The notes: generated by a model not told the origin, from the letters alone. A stretch of 58,691 nt of DNA from Thaumasiovibrio sp043421945 (GCA_043421945.1 JBHOGO010000019.1:1-58691); one strand, 5' to 3'; positions 47,112-56,703 are shown, numbered from the stretch's first letter. Program-made: numbers and translations.

Positions 47112-48296
47112 ATGCCTTTCTCGAAACTTGGACTTAGCGATCCGCTTCTTAACGCTATTGCAGATTTAGATTACCAAACCCCATCTCCTATTCAAGAACA
47201 GGCCATTCCTGTGGTTTTGAAAGGCAAGAACATCATTGCGGCTGCGCAAACGGGAACGGGTAAAACAGCCAGTTTTGTACTGCCAATTCTAGAAATGTTA
47301 CGCGATCGTCCACCAGTAAGAGCAAAGCGCGTTCGAGCGCTAATCCTTACACCAACACGTGAACTTGCTGTTCAGGTCCAAGCCAACACCGCTGAGTTAG
47401 GTAAATACCTACCGCTCACATCAATGGCAATGTATGGTGGTACAGAGATCAAACCCCAGAAGCAACAGCTTATCGAAGGTGTCGATATTCTGGTGGCAAC
47501 GCCAGGTCGACTGCTGGATATGATGGCTCAGCGTGCTGTTCATTTTGACGCGCTAGAAGTGCTCGTGATGGATGAAGCCGATCGAATGCTTGATATGGGC
47601 TTTATCGAAGATATCAATAAGATCATCGAACGCCTGCCTGCTGACCGTCAAAATCTTCTATTCTCAGCAACGCTTTCAAAACAAGTACGTACGCTTGCGA
47701 AAACGGCTGTACATCGCCCTGTTGAAATTTCGATTACCCCGAAGACGGCTGCGACTCCGACGATTACACAATGGCTAACAACCGTTGATAAAGATAAAAA
47801 ATCCGCACTTCTTAGCCATTTAATTCAGGAAAATGAATGGTCTCAAGCGCTTATTTTCATTCAAACTAAACATGGTGCTGCTAAGCTGGTTTCTCAATTA
47901 GAGAAGCGTGGTATTAAAGCGGAAGCTATTCACAGCGGACGAAGCCAAGCTTCTCGTGAGCAAGTGCTGAATGACTTTAAAGAAGGTCGACTCAAGTTTC
48001 TTGTTGCAACCGGTGTTGCAGCCCGAGGGATCGATATCAACGAATTACCACTGGTTATCAACTACGACCTACCCGATCAAGCGGATGACTATGTACACCG
48101 TATTGGCCGTACTGGCCGTGCTGGAATGGCAGGGGAAGCGATTTCATTCGTTTCAAGAGATGACTTTAGAAACCTTTGCGCCATCGAAAGCCGCTTAAAT
48201 CATTTGCTGGAGCGTCGCGAGGTTGAAGGCTTTGTACCGAAGAAAGATGTTCCGGTCTCCATTCTTAACTACGTACCAAAGCACAAGCGCAAGTAG
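47112..48296 (+). CDS. rhlE: DEAD-box RNA helicase, RhlE-type
   Basis: A 394-aa helicase from the ATG at 47112 (MPFSKLGLSDPLL; a TTG 12 bases upstream is in frame but lies in the ribosome-binding region). Q motif TPSPIQEQAIP, motif I AQTGTGKT (45-52), Ia PTRELA, II DEAD (in VLVMDEADRMLDMGF), III SAT (FSATLSK), V ATGVAARGIDI and VI HRIGRTGRAG. The short C-terminus (VLNYVPKHKRK-like, basic) fits RhlE. It acts in ribosome assembly and RNA turnover. Confidence 0.93.
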   Translation: MPFSKLGLSDPLLNAIADLDYQTPSPIQEQAIPVVLKGKNIIAAAQTGTGKTASFVLPILEMLRDRPPVRAKRVRALILTPTRELAVQVQANTAELGKYLPLTSMAMYGGTEIKPQKQQLIEGVDILVATPGRLLDMMAQRAVHFDALEVLVMDEADRMLDMGFIEDINKIIERLPADRQNLLFSATLSKQVRTLAKTAVHRPVEISITPKTAATPTITQWLTTVDKDKKSALLSHLIQENEWSQALIFIQTKHGAAKLVSQLEKRGIKAEAIHSGRSQASREQVLNDFKEGRLKFLVATGVAARGIDINELPLVINYDLPDQADDYVHRIGRTGRAGMAGEAISFVSRDDFRNLCAIESRLNHLLERREVEGFVPKKDVPVSILNYVPKHKRK

Positions 48297-48350
48297 GCAA
48301 AAGCGAAAATAAACACCAGCCTCAATAAGTACGTAGAACCGGCTTGATAC

Positions 48351-48384
48351 TTCACGCGCTATACCATCCGATATAGCGCGTGAA
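48351..48384. terminator. convergent hairpin between rhlE and the decarboxylase
   Basis: TTCACGCGCTATA ccatccga TATAGCGCGTGAA, a perfect 13-bp stem in the 118-base gap between two convergent genes. There is little T tract, but its position supports bidirectional termination. Confidence 0.7.
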
Positions 48385-48414
48385 TTGAATCATGAATCTA
48401 AAAGCTTTGCTGCC

Positions 48415-50118
48415 TTAACCACGAATTCGATTGATAAAGGTATCAATTTGATTACGGCCTGTAGCTGGATTCATAAACACCGCTTTTTCACCCGGAATAT
48501 AAGAGTATTTTCCATGTGGGTTATAAGCACTGCGTGAAATAAATTCAACCCAGTTGGTGTACAGACCTACTTTGCCACGCGCCTTGAAGATTTGACGATG
48601 CCACTGGCTATTTCGTGCAAGTTTTTCCATGTAGGCTTCATTAGTCATACACTGCTGCTCTAGCGCAAACTCCTGCCCCACATCTTGAACCCACTCAGGA
48701 TTATACAGCCTAAAGCCAACACTCGGTCCCTGATTCTCAGGAGCCATTAATTGTACATTCCCTTGCTCAAGTAACTGATGACGGAAGTAGTTAGCATTCT
48801 GAAGGCAGTGAGCAAGAATAATCTGATATCCCTCAATGCCCATGTATTTCATTGCAGCATATGCCCCAAAGACACCAACAGCACCACGTGAACACTCAAT
48901 CGTCGACTGTAAATGTGTTTGCCCTTGTAGGTCATGTTCAAAGTATGAGAAATTTTCAGGCTCATTTTCCAGCGCCTTCATATCCTCTTTATTTTTGATC
49001 ATCACCAAACTCGAGGTATATGGCACATAACCCCATTTATGGAAATCAACAGTAAAGGAGTCTGCGTATTTAAGCTCTTTAACACGCGCGACAGTCTTCT
49101 CAATACCCGTTAGCGTCGCTTCATTAATTGCTAATGGATTACGCTTAAAGTCATAATCTAAGAAGAAGATCATGGACCAACCGACAGCCGCATCGACATG
49201 AATATGCGGTTTAACGGCCACTTGATACTCTGCACATAAGCGTTCACGCAAATCATAAACAGGTTTAATGCGGTCAACAGCAAACGTATCCGTCGTCCCC
49301 ATAGTGATCATGATCGTTGGTACACGGCAATTTACCGCAAAACAAGCACGCATCTGACGCTCAAGATCATCAAAATCAATGTCGTGGCTATCTGTCACTT
49401 TAATGCGTATTGTTTTGTCTTTAATATCAATACCCAACAACGACAAGTTAGTCATGTTTGAGTAATGACCGCCTTGAGAGTTGATAATGCGGTAATCAGG
49501 TACAGATTGCATACCATGATGAATCGCAGAAGGCAGCGATTTTCGTAACCCTAGCAAGTAGCCATAGAGGTTACAAAACGTACCACCCTGCGTGAAAACC
49601 CCTGTCGACTGTTCGGGATCGTAACCCACTTGCGTCGCGATCTGGCGAATCACATGCTTTTCTAGCTGATCAGCCATTCCCGCATACTCACTATAAGCAA
49701 GATTAGGGTTAGCCATTGCTCCCATCATCGAACCATAAATGGCGGGATCTGCAGGCATGGTAACGACATTTTCCACAGATGATGGGTTTTCCCAGTCCTT
49801 AGAAAGTGCCGCTGCAAACGCCATCATCTCATCAGGTTGACCATTCGGGCGTTGACGACCAACAGGTAATACGGCTTCACCTGTTAATTGTGCATAGAGT
49901 GACTCGCCCCCTGGATAACTCGCAATTCTTTCATTTGGATTCGCACGCTGCTGCCTAAAGCTATGCATTGCCGCAAATCCCGGCTCTGCAAACACAGGCC
50001 ACTTTTGTGGATCTCGCGAAAAATAATCAGCGAACGCTTCATTGTAATAACGTTCAAAAGGAGAGTTTAAAAGGTTTGCTTCTCTATTACCTAACAGAGA
50101 AATGCAAGATTCAGACAT
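48415..50118 (-). CDS. PLP-dependent group II amino-acid decarboxylase
   Basis: A 567-aa enzyme. Fold-type I features: STGVFTQGGTFCNLYGYLLGLR (cofactor phosphate region), PHIHVDAAVGWSM (the Asp that pairs with the pyridine nitrogen) and SFTVDFHKWGYVPYTSS, with the Schiff-base lysine in the HK motif. The family includes glutamate, aspartate (PanP) and aromatic or diamine decarboxylases. The substrate cannot be read with confidence; a glutamate- or aspartate-type activity is plausible in Vibrionaceae. It is cytoplasmic, monocistronic and full length. Confidence 0.85.
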   Translation of the reverse strand: MSESCISLLGNREANLLNSPFERYYNEAFADYFSRDPQKWPVFAEPGFAAMHSFRQQRANPNERIASYPGGESLYAQLTGEAVLPVGRQRPNGQPDEMMAFAAALSKDWENPSSVENVVTMPADPAIYGSMMGAMANPNLAYSEYAGMADQLEKHVIRQIATQVGYDPEQSTGVFTQGGTFCNLYGYLLGLRKSLPSAIHHGMQSVPDYRIINSQGGHYSNMTNLSLLGIDIKDKTIRIKVTDSHDIDFDDLERQMRACFAVNCRVPTIMITMGTTDTFAVDRIKPVYDLRERLCAEYQVAVKPHIHVDAAVGWSMIFFLDYDFKRNPLAINEATLTGIEKTVARVKELKYADSFTVDFHKWGYVPYTSSLVMIKNKEDMKALENEPENFSYFEHDLQGQTHLQSTIECSRGAVGVFGAYAAMKYMGIEGYQIILAHCLQNANYFRHQLLEQGNVQLMAPENQGPSVGFRLYNPEWVQDVGQEFALEQQCMTNEAYMEKLARNSQWHRQIFKARGKVGLYTNWVEFISRSAYNPHGKYSYIPGEKAVFMNPATGRNQIDTFINRIRG

Positions 50119-50200
50119 GGTATTACCTATCTATCACAGTAAATTGCGATGATTAAAAACAGGGCAGCCGATGGTTGAGAAAGAATACAGGCTACCCAAT

Positions 50201-50250
50201 AAAAAAAGCACTGCCCGCAACAAAGTTTAAAACTTGTCACGCACAGTGCT
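50201..50250 (-). terminator. probable terminator of the dCache chemoreceptor gene
   Basis: On the minus strand the arms AGCACTG and CAGTGCT (50207-50213 and 50244-50250, 30-base loop) are followed by TTTTTTTATTG, just after the stop at 50264. The large loop may include an inner pairing (AAGTTTTAAACTT). Confidence 0.7.
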
Positions 50251-50263
50251 GTATTAACGTTAC

Positions 50264-52174
50264 CTAAGAGATCTTAAATTTCGAAACGAGGCTATTTAAA
50301 GCACGATTAGCTTCACTCAAATCATCTGTTGCACGAACCGTTTGCTGACCACCGTTTAACAATCCTTCGACGATGTCACGAATAGCAAGCATGTTATTAC
50401 TCACTTCTTGAGTGACGACACTTTGCTCTTCAGCCGCAGTCGATATTTGGACGCTTAGCTGTTCGATATCAATCACGGCGCCATTCATCGCGCCTAAACT
50501 CACGTTCACATCAGACGTATTATCAGCGGCACTTTGACAACGAAGACGAGTCTTCTCCATCGCACCGACGACATTTTCTGTCCCAGAAAGTAACTTATTA
50601 AGCATCTCGCCAATTTCCGAAGTACTTTGCTGAGTTCTTCCCGCTAGTGCACGCACTTCATCAGCAACAACGGCGAACCCACGTCCTTGTTCGCCAGCCC
50701 GCGCCGCTTCTATTGCAGCATTCAATGCTAAGAGGTTAGTTTGATCGGCAATCTCACCGATCACAGAAAGTACCGCACTAATCTGATTCGCATCGTTGTT
50801 CATCGTGTCGATATTTGAAGACATTTCATCAAACTCCGACATTAAAGAAGTTACAGTACTCACAGCGGAATCAACCACCTCTTGAGACTTCTCAGCCTCT
50901 TTACTCGCACAGCGTGTAATTTGAGTCGATTTATCCACATTTTGAGCCACAGATCCCGCCGCTTCGTTCATTTGGCTAATCGCAGAAACTATTTGCTCTG
51001 TCTCTGCAGAGTGCATCTGAAGTTGTTGCTCACTCTGTTTAGCTGACTGCCCAAGCTGTTCGATGCTTGACGATATTTCCACTGTCGACTGAGTGACTTG
51101 CTGCATCATATATTGAATATTGCTGACGAACTGGTTAAAACCTTCCCCTATTTGGGCTAAGTCATCATCACCAGACACCGTTAAACGTTGGGTCAAATCA
51201 CCATTACCACTCGCCAAATCTTGGACAGCAAACTTCAATTTTAATAAGGGCTGATAAATTCGATTTAAAATGGTGATAACAAGAGTAGAGACGACTAACG
51301 TCAGCACGATGATCGTGAAGATCGCACTGTGCGTCACCTCTTGTACACTTCCCAGCACCGTACCTTCATCAATAAAGACCATGATAGTCCAATGCGTACC
51401 GTCAGCTAATACAACACGCTCAAAGTACCCGAGAAAGTCGGTTTCCAAGTAGTAGATATCAAGAATACCTGTGTTTTGCTGACTAAAGGCATCTTCAATA
51501 AAGCGCCACGAAGGTTCAACCTGTGACGGTGTTAGCCCGATATCATCAGGGTCATCACTCGCAATAAAGACGTTATTATGGTCAACAAGCGTCGCCGCCC
51601 CGCCAGCAAACTGGACTTGGCTAATCTGCTCGGTTACTTCATCTAATTGTATATCGCCAATAATCACACCAGCAAAACGGCCATCATGATGTAATGGTGC
51701 ACTGATGCTGACCACATATTCATTCGTCACGATATCAATGTAGGGATCGCTAATTAACGTACGTTGGAGGCGCTGAGTATTTTGATACCAATCTCGCTGT
51801 ATAAAGTAATCCGAGACTTCAAACACACCATCTTGCCCACCATGAGCAGCAAAAGTGCGCCCATCGCTGTAGGCGACTGCGACGTTGGTCATGTTTGTGG
51901 ATTCAGCTAATAACCTAACCAGACGTAAGTTTGCCTCTTCGTCTAATTGAGGTGAAAAATGAGCAGCCCCCTTTTCGATATGGTTATATTTTGCCGCCAT
52001 CCAGTATTCTACTTCATTAGCATGATAGGACAGCTTTTCAGTTGTTGCAGATGCCAACGATGTCGTCATGTGCGTTTTCAAACTATAGATATTAACTATA
52101 CCTAAAACCGTTAACGAACACGCAACTAGCAGTGCAACGGTAAAATTAATCCGTGCTTTAAACCCGAGCTTCAT
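50264..52174 (-). CDS. methyl-accepting chemotaxis protein with dCache sensor
   Basis: A 636-aa receptor from the ATG at 52174 (AGGGG 4 bases upstream). TM1 about 9-32; periplasmic dCache_1 domain about 33-280, with FIQRDWYQNT and SDPYIDIVTNEYVVSISAPL; TM2 about 283-303; HAMP; signalling domain with DQTNLLALNAAIEAARAGE. The R-x-W-Y and later Asp (IIGDIQLD) resemble the amino-acid-binding dCache signature, though the spacing of the preceding Tyr is off by one. Amino-acid sensing is therefore a weak inference. Confidence 0.92.
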   Translation of the reverse strand: MKLGFKARINFTVALLVACSLTVLGIVNIYSLKTHMTTSLASATTEKLSYHANEVEYWMAAKYNHIEKGAAHFSPQLDEEANLRLVRLLAESTNMTNVAVAYSDGRTFAAHGGQDGVFEVSDYFIQRDWYQNTQRLQRTLISDPYIDIVTNEYVVSISAPLHHDGRFAGVIIGDIQLDEVTEQISQVQFAGGAATLVDHNNVFIASDDPDDIGLTPSQVEPSWRFIEDAFSQQNTGILDIYYLETDFLGYFERVVLADGTHWTIMVFIDEGTVLGSVQEVTHSAIFTIIVLTLVVSTLVITILNRIYQPLLKLKFAVQDLASGNGDLTQRLTVSGDDDLAQIGEGFNQFVSNIQYMMQQVTQSTVEISSSIEQLGQSAKQSEQQLQMHSAETEQIVSAISQMNEAAGSVAQNVDKSTQITRCASKEAEKSQEVVDSAVSTVTSLMSEFDEMSSNIDTMNNDANQISAVLSVIGEIADQTNLLALNAAIEAARAGEQGRGFAVVADEVRALAGRTQQSTSEIGEMLNKLLSGTENVVGAMEKTRLRCQSAADNTSDVNVSLGAMNGAVIDIEQLSVQISTAAEEQSVVTQEVSNNMLAIRDIVEGLLNGGQQTVRATDDLSEANRALNSLVSKFKIS

Positions 52175-52691
52175 GTGACCCCTTAATCCTGTGTCAATGC
52201 CGATACTACTATCACTAAACGACAAAATAACAAGACATCAATAACTGTATTTTAATGCACGAAACCAAGAGTTGTTAGCACGAAAATACACCAATGATGA
52301 CTAAATTAGACAAAACGGCTGGATTATAAGCTGTAGAGTTTAGATATGTGAAGTATATAAAATAGTGATGATTAGCTAAGGGAGGGCTGAGAGACAGTGA
52401 TTTAAAATCGTCTAAAAAAGAGGCACAAGATGATGATACGCACACGGCTCCACACATACGCGCCTTCTATCCATATATCACATTAAAATACCCGTCTCCC
52501 CTGACGATAATTCCTAGTAAGAATGCCATATTTAACGAGTGACTGAGATGGAAAGCATTAACCTCAATGATATATCACTAGGTAAAGATCAAAAATACCC
52601 TCTATGACAATTTGGATAATTAGCGACATTGTGAACTAACTACAAGATAGCAGTAGATTATCTGTACAAGTTTGCTTAAACAGACTCATAT
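52175..52691. other. intergenic region, no supported gene
   Basis: About 515 bases of AT-rich DNA upstream of the dCache receptor and downstream of the deaminase terminator. It includes the receptor promoter. A 60-codon minus-strand frame at 52275-52457 has no ribosome-binding site and odd composition and is not accepted. Confidence 0.45.
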
Positions 52692-52723
52692 AAAAATGCC
52701 GTGGCATGCTATTTGCCACGGCA
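52692..52723 (-). terminator. intrinsic terminator of the deaminase gene
   Basis: TGCCGTGGCA and TGCCACGGCA form a 10-bp stem (loop TGCTATT on the plus strand) followed on the minus strand by TTTTTATAT; it lies 72 bases after the stop at 52795. Confidence 0.88.
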
Positions 52724-52794
52724 ATGTATGTTTATTCAATTGCGGTTTATCATTATCAAAATCAGCTGCTCAGCGATCAAAATAAAACGTAATT

Positions 52795-53238
52795 TTATTC
52801 CAGTTCAGAAAGTGCAAGCCAATCAACTTTAACGCCTGCTTGTAAAAACATGTCCTGGCTAATACGTATTTTGTCGCCCCAACGAGAAAGAAAATCGTCA
52901 CTCTGCTCTGGGCAGTGGACATGAGAAATCCCCGTTTGAATGATCTTCGCCGCACAATTAGGACACGGGAAATGAGTCACCCAAATCTCACAGCCATCTA
53001 AGTCACGCTTTGCAAACAAAATTGCATTTTCCTCTGCGTGCAGTGTTTTAAGATACTTCATATCTCGATCATCTTTGTCAGCACTATCAGAGATACCATG
53101 AGGGTAACCATTAAAGCCAACCGAGACTATGCGATTGTGCTTGGTAATAACTGCACCAACCTGTGTTGAAGGGTCCTTACTCCAAGACCCCACTAATTCT
53201 GCCATTTGATAAAAACGGCGTGCCCATTTAGACACCAT
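52795..53238 (-). CDS. dCMP-deaminase-family protein
   Basis: A 147-aa zinc enzyme. TLHAEENAILFA carries the His67-Ala-Glu69 motif, and THFPCPNCAAKII carries Cys92 and Cys95 as the other zinc ligands. DPSTQVGAVITKHNRIVSVGFNGYP is the typical N-terminal part of dCMP deaminases (ComEB-like). It is predicted to deaminate dCMP to dUMP for thymidylate supply. It is monocistronic. No allosteric-site prediction is made. Confidence 0.87.
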   Translation of the reverse strand: MVSKWARRFYQMAELVGSWSKDPSTQVGAVITKHNRIVSVGFNGYPHGISDSADKDDRDMKYLKTLHAEENAILFAKRDLDGCEIWVTHFPCPNCAAKIIQTGISHVHCPEQSDDFLSRWGDKIRISQDMFLQAGVKVDWLALSELE

Positions 53239-53597
53239 AACGCCTCCCTATTACACTGACGTATCCAACTCTGTAGAAACCTACACTCGGATACTTAATC
53301 GTTATTTTCCTACATCATAACGTAAAGACCGCTACGGTATTACTGTAAAATAGTCTTATGACACGATTATTCTCACGTTCATACGACACGTCAGTGACTC
53401 ATTTTCTTTATATAGCTCAGTGATTACAGCAATAAAGTTATCTATCCCTGCCTTACATGACACTTTAAGACAAAGAAATGAATCTCGTTGCTACATAGAA
53501 ATAATTGCTTAAAAAGCCTCTCATCAACCATACTTTACTTATCACTGAACAAGCTATAAATGCAGGAAAATAATACCGCTTAGCCAAGGAGAGATAA
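53239..53597. other. intergenic region, nothing recognised
   Basis: 359 AT-rich bases between the divergent deaminase and Nudix genes. It must hold both promoters. No repeat or RNA was identified. AAGGAG at 53586-53591 is the Nudix ribosome-binding site. Confidence 0.4.
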
Positions 53598-54061
53598 GTG
53601 AAACATCGAATTCGCGCCGCAGGCATTCTTGAAAGCCAAGGAAAGATCCTCCTACTAAAAGTCAAAGATCATAATGGTGAGTATTGGATACCACCTGGGG
53701 GGGTCTTGAGCCACAAGATAAATGCACACGCGATACGCTAATCAGAGAGTTTTACGAAGAAACAGGACTCACTGTCACCGTTGGTGCTTTCCTCTTTGCA
53801 CGTGAATTCTTAGAAACACACCGTAATTGCTACCATGCTGAGTTTTTCTATCGGATTTCAGACTGGTATGGTGACGCCACACTCAGTAATCTATCTGGTT
53901 TAAATGATGAAGAGTATATTATTGGAATGGATTGGCTATCCCATGACGACCTCCAAGAAGTGAATGTTTACCCTGCGGAGCTGAAGCATCAAATATGGGA
54001 TATATTAAGAGAAAATCGATACAGCTTGCACCTCGGAAGCTACACCCAAGGCATCGATTAA
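53598..54061 (+). pseudogene. Nudix hydrolase, frame disrupted at a G7 tract
   Basis: A GTG start at 53598 (AAGGAG 6 bases upstream) gives MKHRIRAAGILESQGKILLL, then GEYWIPPGG. A run of seven G (53697-53703) puts the ribosome out of frame and the product ends within 15 codons. One more G would give PPGGGLEPQDKCT and continue to the Nudix box REFYEETGL and a normal C-terminus ending at 54061 (about 154 aa). In the restored frame the box is G-x5-K instead of G-x5-E, an unusual substitution. It could be a real pseudogene, a phase-variable tract or a sequencing error. Confidence 0.85.
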
Positions 54062-54082
54062 ATCGTCCGTGTTAGCCAGCAC

Positions 54083-54544
54083 TCATGACGATGGATCTAA
54101 GACACCAAATTGTATTTCTCGCTTCGTCGCAGGGCGAGAATGAGTGATCTGCCCTTCAATATGAAACGTTTTACCCGCCATTGGATGATTGGCGTCAATA
54201 GTGACTTCATCACCATCAATATCAACGATGATGGCTTTAATTGGTCCTTGAGCTGTTTGTGCTGTGAAGACTTGCCCAAGATACAGTGCCTTTTCACTAC
54301 TCAGTAATGCTTTGGGTACACGATCGACAAGTTGAGGCATCCTAACGCCAAACGCCTGCTCAGGAGGTATAGTCACCGAAAAAGGGACCCCGACGTCGAT
54401 ATTCTTTAACGCGTGTTCCAACCCCGGTAGCGTTCCCCTTGCCCCTTCCAAGAAAACGAGTGGCTTATTACTCTGAGAGCTGTCGACCAAATCACCACCA
54501 ACCTCACGCATTGTGTAATCGACTGTCATAACCCGTACTACCAT
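54083..54544 (-). CDS. FKBP-type peptidyl-prolyl isomerase, SlyD-like
   Basis: A 153-aa protein: VDYTMREVGGDLVDSSQSN, PLVFLEGARGTLPGLEHALKNIDVGVPFSVTIPPEQAFG (given by position, residues 28-66), VTIDANHPMAGKTFHIEG. These are landmarks of SlyD/FkpB-type FKBPs with an inserted chaperone flap. There is no His-rich metal-binding tail as in SlyD itself. It is cytoplasmic. It is convergent with the Nudix gene, with 21 bases between the stops. Confidence 0.88.
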   Translation of the reverse strand: MVVRVMTVDYTMREVGGDLVDSSQSNKPLVFLEGARGTLPGLEHALKNIDVGVPFSVTIPPEQAFGVRMPQLVDRVPKALLSSEKALYLGQVFTAQTAQGPIKAIIVDIDGDEVTIDANHPMAGKTFHIEGQITHSRPATKREIQFGVLDPSS

Positions 54545-54784
54545 TCTGTTCCTCTGCTTTGATGATATATGAGAACATCATAGTCAAAGTATGAGAATCA
54601 CGACGATGTTTTTCTTAATTGTACTTTTTTAGCTGCACTTATCATGGGTGCACTTTCTAGGGGTAAAAAAGGAAATGACAACTGTCTGCAAAAACACAAA
54701 GAGTCTTTTTGGCATGTGTCGATGTTAAGCAACGATTGAAAAGAATTTAACAGAAAGGCGGCAGTACAAGCAGTACAAAAGGGC
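54545..54784. other. intergenic region, nothing recognised
   Basis: AT-rich DNA between the isomerase start and the kdgF terminator, holding the isomerase promoter. A 62-codon minus-strand frame here lacks start signals and is not accepted. Confidence 0.4.
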
Positions 54785-54811
54785 AAAAAAAACCTCGCAA
54801 TTCTGCGAGGT
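54785..54811 (-). terminator. intrinsic terminator of kdgF
   Basis: On the minus strand ACCTCGCA gaat TGCGAGGT is followed by eight T; it lies about 80 bases after the kdgF stop. Confidence 0.92.
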
Positions 54812-54892
54812 CAATCATTCTGAAACAGATATAATCTAATTTAAACTAGATTAAACGGCAAAGCCGCAAATTGTATATACGTACAATAAATC

Positions 54893-55219
54893 TTAAGCTT
54901 CTACGAAATCTTTACGCATTGGCGTGAAAGTATCTAGAAGAACACCTTTTTTCAGGCACTTAGCACCGTGAATGATGTTAGGTTCTTTGTATAGAGTATC
55001 GCCAGCTTTAACGATTTTAGTCTCTTCACCGATAGTGAATTCGAACTCACCAGAGATAACATAAGTTAGTTGCTCATGTGGGTGAGAGTGAAGAGCAGCA
55101 ACTGTGCCATCATCAAAGAAAACTTCAACTGCCATCATGTTGTCAGTGTAAGCAAGAACTTTACGGTTAGGACCGTTTTCAAATTCTTCTAGTTTCATAT
55201 CGCTGTTAAATACAAACAT
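54893..55219 (-). CDS. kdgF: cupin protein KdgF (unsaturated uronate conversion)
   Basis: A 108-aa single cupin: AALHSHPHEQLTYVISGEFEFTIG carries the metal-binding His cluster and Glu-Gln, and TLYKEPNIIHGAKCLKKGV carries the second motif. KdgF converts the 4,5-unsaturated monouronates released from pectin or alginate into linear ketouronates. The start at 55219 (MFVFNSDMKL) is preferred: GAGG lies 8 bases upstream, while the ATG at 55225 is too close. It is encoded near kduD and an SSS symporter, which fits the pathway. Confidence 0.87.
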   Translation of the reverse strand: MFVFNSDMKLEEFENGPNRKVLAYTDNMMAVEVFFDDGTVAALHSHPHEQLTYVISGEFEFTIGEETKIVKAGDTLYKEPNIIHGAKCLKKGVLLDTFTPMRKDFVEA

Positions 55220-55240
55220 TGTCATTGCCTCATAATCGAT

Positions 55241-55255
55241 TTGGTACCATACCAT
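55241..55255. promoter_or_regulatory. candidate GntR-family operator upstream of kdgF
   Basis: TTGGTA cca TACCAT lies 22 bases upstream of the kdgF start. The TTGGTA-n-TACCAA form is typical of UxuR/ExuR-type uronate regulators. One position of the inverted repeat differs. Confidence 0.5.
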
Positions 55256-55331
55256 TGCCAATAAATTTACTTTATTTGTAATACAATATCAATTATTAGA
55301 TCGCATTTTTTTGATCTCGGCAACATATTGC

Positions 55332-55373
55332 GGTGCCAATATCCGTTAACAGCTGTACCAATACATTGGCACC
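55332..55373. promoter_or_regulatory. inverted GGTGCCAAT pair upstream of kdgF
   Basis: GGTGCCAAT (55332-55340) and ATTGGCACC (55365-55373) form a perfect 9-bp inverted pair, with a further CCAATACATTGG palindrome overlapping the right arm and AACAGCTG repeated nearby. A related GTGCCAATA occurs upstream of kduD (56390-56398). It is a likely regulator binding region. Confidence 0.5.
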
Positions 55374-55560
55374 TAAACAGCTGCCACCACTCATTTTTGC
55401 TTATATTAATAATGAGTAATGCTATAACGTTAAAACCCTTGTGAACAAACTGAAATGCCCGTTTGAAATCAAACTTACTCTCTATTGATCAATCGTTTAA
55501 ATATGATAAATACTACGCTGTTTTATTTTGCGTCACTCTGTATTTTGCCCGCAAGAACAA

Positions 55561-55587
55561 ACAAGGCAGCCATTATGGCTGCCTTGT
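55561..55587 (-). terminator. hairpin terminator of kduD
   Basis: ACAAGGCAGCC attat GGCTGCCTTGT is a perfect 11-bp stem 19 bases after the kduD stop. The minus-strand downstream side is T-rich (TTGTTC) but has no long T run. Confidence 0.8.
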
Positions 55588-55605
55588 CGTTTAAAATTAA
55601 AACGA

Positions 55606-56367
55606 TTAACGTGCTAACCAGCCACCGTCAACCGCTAGTGTGTGGCCACTAACATAGCTGGCAGCTTCTGATGCTAAGAAAACAACAGGGCCAGCAAGAT
55701 CTTCAGGTTTCCCCCAACGCTCAGCCGGAATGCGGTTAACGATTTCTGCATTTCTTTGCTCATCAGCGCGGAGTGCCGCTGTATTATTCGTTGCCATATA
55801 ACCTGGAGCAATGGCATTGACGTTAATGTCATGCTTCGCCCACTCATTCGCCATTGCGCGGGTAATCCCCATGACACCGCTCTTCGATGCAGTATACGAA
55901 GGCACTCTAATTCCACCTTGGAAAGAGAGCATAGAGGCGATATTAACAATCTTTCCGCCATTTCCTTGAGCGATAAACTGCTTTGCGGCAGCTTGAGACA
56001 TGAAGAAGACAGACTTCACATTGATATCCATCACTTCATCCCAATCTTTTTCTGAGAACTCAATCGCGTTCTCACGGCGAATAATACCCGCGTTATTGAC
56101 AAGGATGTCAACTTTACCAAACGCTTCAACAGCACGGCTGATAATGTTATCAATCTCGTCAGTCTTCATCAGGTTCGCACGTACGTCGACAAAACGACGT
56201 CCCATCGAAGTGATTTTCACGATGGTTTCTTCTGGCTCAACGATGTTAACACCAACAATATCACATCCTGCTTGTGCAAGACCAATAGCCATCCCTTGAC
56301 CTAAACCAGTGTCGCATCCAGTGACAATGGCAACTTTACCTTCCAAATTAAATGCATTCAAATTCAT
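55606..56367 (-). CDS. kduD: 2-dehydro-3-deoxy-D-gluconate 5-dehydrogenase (KduD)
   Basis: A 253-aa SDR enzyme: cofactor motif TGCDTGLGQG (17-26), NNAG (about 92-95) and the catalytic SYTASK (Tyr and Lys about 158-162). Strong KduD landmarks are IIRRENAIEFSEKDWDEVM, SFQGGIRVPSYTASK, NAIAPGYMATNNTAALRAD and YVSGHTLAVDGGWLAR. It oxidises or reduces the ketouronate made by KdgF/KduI on the way to KDG. The second of two adjacent ATGs is preferred by spacing from GAGG. Confidence 0.92.
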   Translation of the reverse strand: MNLNAFNLEGKVAIVTGCDTGLGQGMAIGLAQAGCDIVGVNIVEPEETIVKITSMGRRFVDVRANLMKTDEIDNIISRAVEAFGKVDILVNNAGIIRRENAIEFSEKDWDEVMDINVKSVFFMSQAAAKQFIAQGNGGKIVNIASMLSFQGGIRVPSYTASKSGVMGITRAMANEWAKHDINVNAIAPGYMATNNTAALRADEQRNAEIVNRIPAERWGKPEDLAGPVVFLASEAASYVSGHTLAVDGGWLAR

Positions 56368-56370
56368 CAT

Positions 56371-56703
56371 ATATCCTCAGAAAACACAGTGCCAATAACA
56401 CTGATAAACACGATTAAGTGCTTCTACATTATCAACAACAAAACCACACAACCAGTTTTTTGAAATGGCATTTCACTAAATACCATTATTTTATTCGGAA
56501 TTGTTTCATAATGTGAACCGTGACCAGAAACCAATAAGAAAACATTATGAGAATCTTAGCTAGACTTTAATTTAATATTTCTTTTATCAATAATTACGAG
56601 CAATATCTCTTTGGAGTGATGCTAATTTTTACATTTTTGCACCTTGAGCAAATGAAAATATCTCTATAACATCCTTCGCCTAAATAAATAAAAGGTTCCT
56701 TAG
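56371..56703. promoter_or_regulatory. divergent kduD/symporter control region
   Basis: 333 bases with both promoters. It contains the perfect odd palindrome TGAAATG g CATTTCA (56461-56475), about 95 bases upstream of kduD, and GTGCCAATA (56390-56398), also seen upstream of kdgF. The palindrome resembles KdgR-type boxes in its GAAA...TTTC core. Regulators of uronate use are its likely ligands; this is inference. Confidence 0.55.

Noticed and set aside
54598..54786. 62-codon minus-strand frame downstream of kdgF
   Set aside because: It includes the kdgF terminator T tract, has no start signal, and looks like AT-rich noise.
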